32,417 bases of DNA from Pseudomonas sp. UBA4194 (GTDB lineage: Bacteria; Pseudomonadota; Gammaproteobacteria; Pseudomonadales; Pseudomonadaceae): assembly GCF_002379585.1 (NCBI RefSeq), contig NZ_DFUE01000059.1, positions 1-32,417 on the forward strand. Direction: 5' to 3'. Of this stretch, positions 31,753 through 32,417 are shown piece by piece. The stretch's first letter is position 1. Each line of letters begins with the position of its first letter. Below the pieces are notes generated by a model. That model ran no database searches. It had not been told where the DNA came from and saw only the letters and a list, made by a program, of their open reading frames with translations. The translations under genes were made by a program, and so were the position numbers.

Positions 31753-32391
31753 ATGGCGTTCACCATCGGTAAATACGGCGTGCAGTCGCTGGGTGCCTAT
31801 GGGCATTTGCTGGTGTGCTACTACCTGACGGGCCTGGTATTCGTTTTCGTCGTGTTGAAGCTGGTCGCTCGTCTTGCCGGTTTCAGTCTGTGGAAGTTCC
31901 TCAAGTACATTCGGGAGGAACTGGTGCTGGTACTGGGTACTTCATCTTCGGAGTCGGCGTTGCCCAGGCTGATGGGCAAGCTGGAGAAGCTTGGTTGTGA
32001 GAAGTCCACCGTAGGTCTCGTAGTGCCTTCGGGATACTGCTTCAACCTGGACGGTAGCTGCATCAACATGACGGTGCTGGCGATCTTCATCGCTCAGGCG
32101 CTGGACATCGATGTCTCGATCTACCATCAGATCACGCTGCTGTTGGTGCTATTGCTGACCTCCAAGGGTGCAGCCAGCGTGACAGGCGGCGCCTTCATCA
32201 CCCTGGCAGCGACGCTGGGGTCAGTAGGTGTCATCCCCGCAGCCGGTCTGGTGTTGGTGCTGGGCGTCTACCGCTTCATCTCCGAGGGCGGAGCGTTGAT
32301 CAACGTCATCGGCAATAGTGTAGCCACGCTGTTCATCGCGCGCTGGGATGGAGCATTGGATCGTGAGCAACTCAAACGCGAACTAGGCTAG
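31753..32391 (+). pseudogene. dctA: C4-dicarboxylate transporter DctA, C-terminal half
   Basis: The frame from MAFTIGKYGV gives 212 residues equal to the C-terminal half of DctA (DAACS family, usually about 430-440 residues). Landmarks are LGTSSSESALPRLM (the Ser-rich re-entrant loop), GYCFNLDGS (usually GYSFNLDGT), LLTSKGAASVTGGAF and IGNSVATLFIARWDGALDREQ. The first half and any promoter are missing; upstream is the truncated reverse gene. The N-terminal helices are needed for transport in this family, so it should be inactive. Changes at usually fixed positions suggest drift. Confidence 0.85.
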
Positions 32392-32417
32392 GTTTTAACG
32401 TGGGCAGCGACTGTTCA

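Overview
The window looks like chromosome of a Pseudomonas of the P. putida type. The genes are GC-rich and closely packed. Two conserved blocks stand out: a ribose operon (rbsB-A-C-R-K-D plus a nucleoside hydrolase) and the classic gammaproteobacterial translation block thrS-infC-rpmI-rplT-pheS-pheT-ihfA-merR followed by tRNA-Pro(GGG). The assignment rests on gene order and protein character, not on a database search.

Layout. Positions 1-250 hold a 39-40 bp minisatellite, a G-rich 8-bp repeat and a REP-like 24-mer. Next come a sugar-porter MFS transporter (-), a type I methionine aminopeptidase (+), a lone receiver-domain protein and a double-domain KaiC-like ATPase (both -), a YieH-like HAD phosphatase (+), a CPA1-type Na+/H+ antiporter (-) and an exported YjlB-like cupin (+). 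A TccC-like RHS protein (7781-10549, -) carries an unrecognised 272-residue C-terminal tail and has no obvious partner or immunity gene beside it.

The ribose operon (10769-17728) starts from a sigma70-like promoter with a perfect 14-bp LacI-type palindrome at the start site. Its genes are tightly coupled, with ATGA overlaps at rbsA/rbsC and rbsK/rbsD. The final gene encodes a nucleoside hydrolase with a signal peptide, so ribose could be released from nucleosides in the periplasm and then imported by RbsBAC, opened by RbsD and phosphorylated by RbsK. Small genes follow: two unknown proteins, an I78-type inhibitor lipoprotein, a cold-shock protein and a small exported Cys protein.

The translation block (20127-27414) has visible regulatory features. 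A hairpin just upstream of the thrS ribosome-binding site copies the anticodon arm of tRNA-Thr(GGU). infC begins at an ATT codon in a run of three that overlaps the thrS stop. Two strong hairpins and a possible Phe-containing leader frame precede pheS.

Downstream of tRNA-Pro (27579 to the end) the region looks degraded or rearranged. It contains about 500 bp with no gene, an Lrp-type regulator lacking its DNA-binding domain, the C-terminal half of an EamA transporter, and a junction (about 31735-31752) at which an unknown gene and dctA, pointing away from each other, have both lost their 5' ends. Intact genes among them are two lipoproteins, an AraC regulator and a LysE-type exporter.
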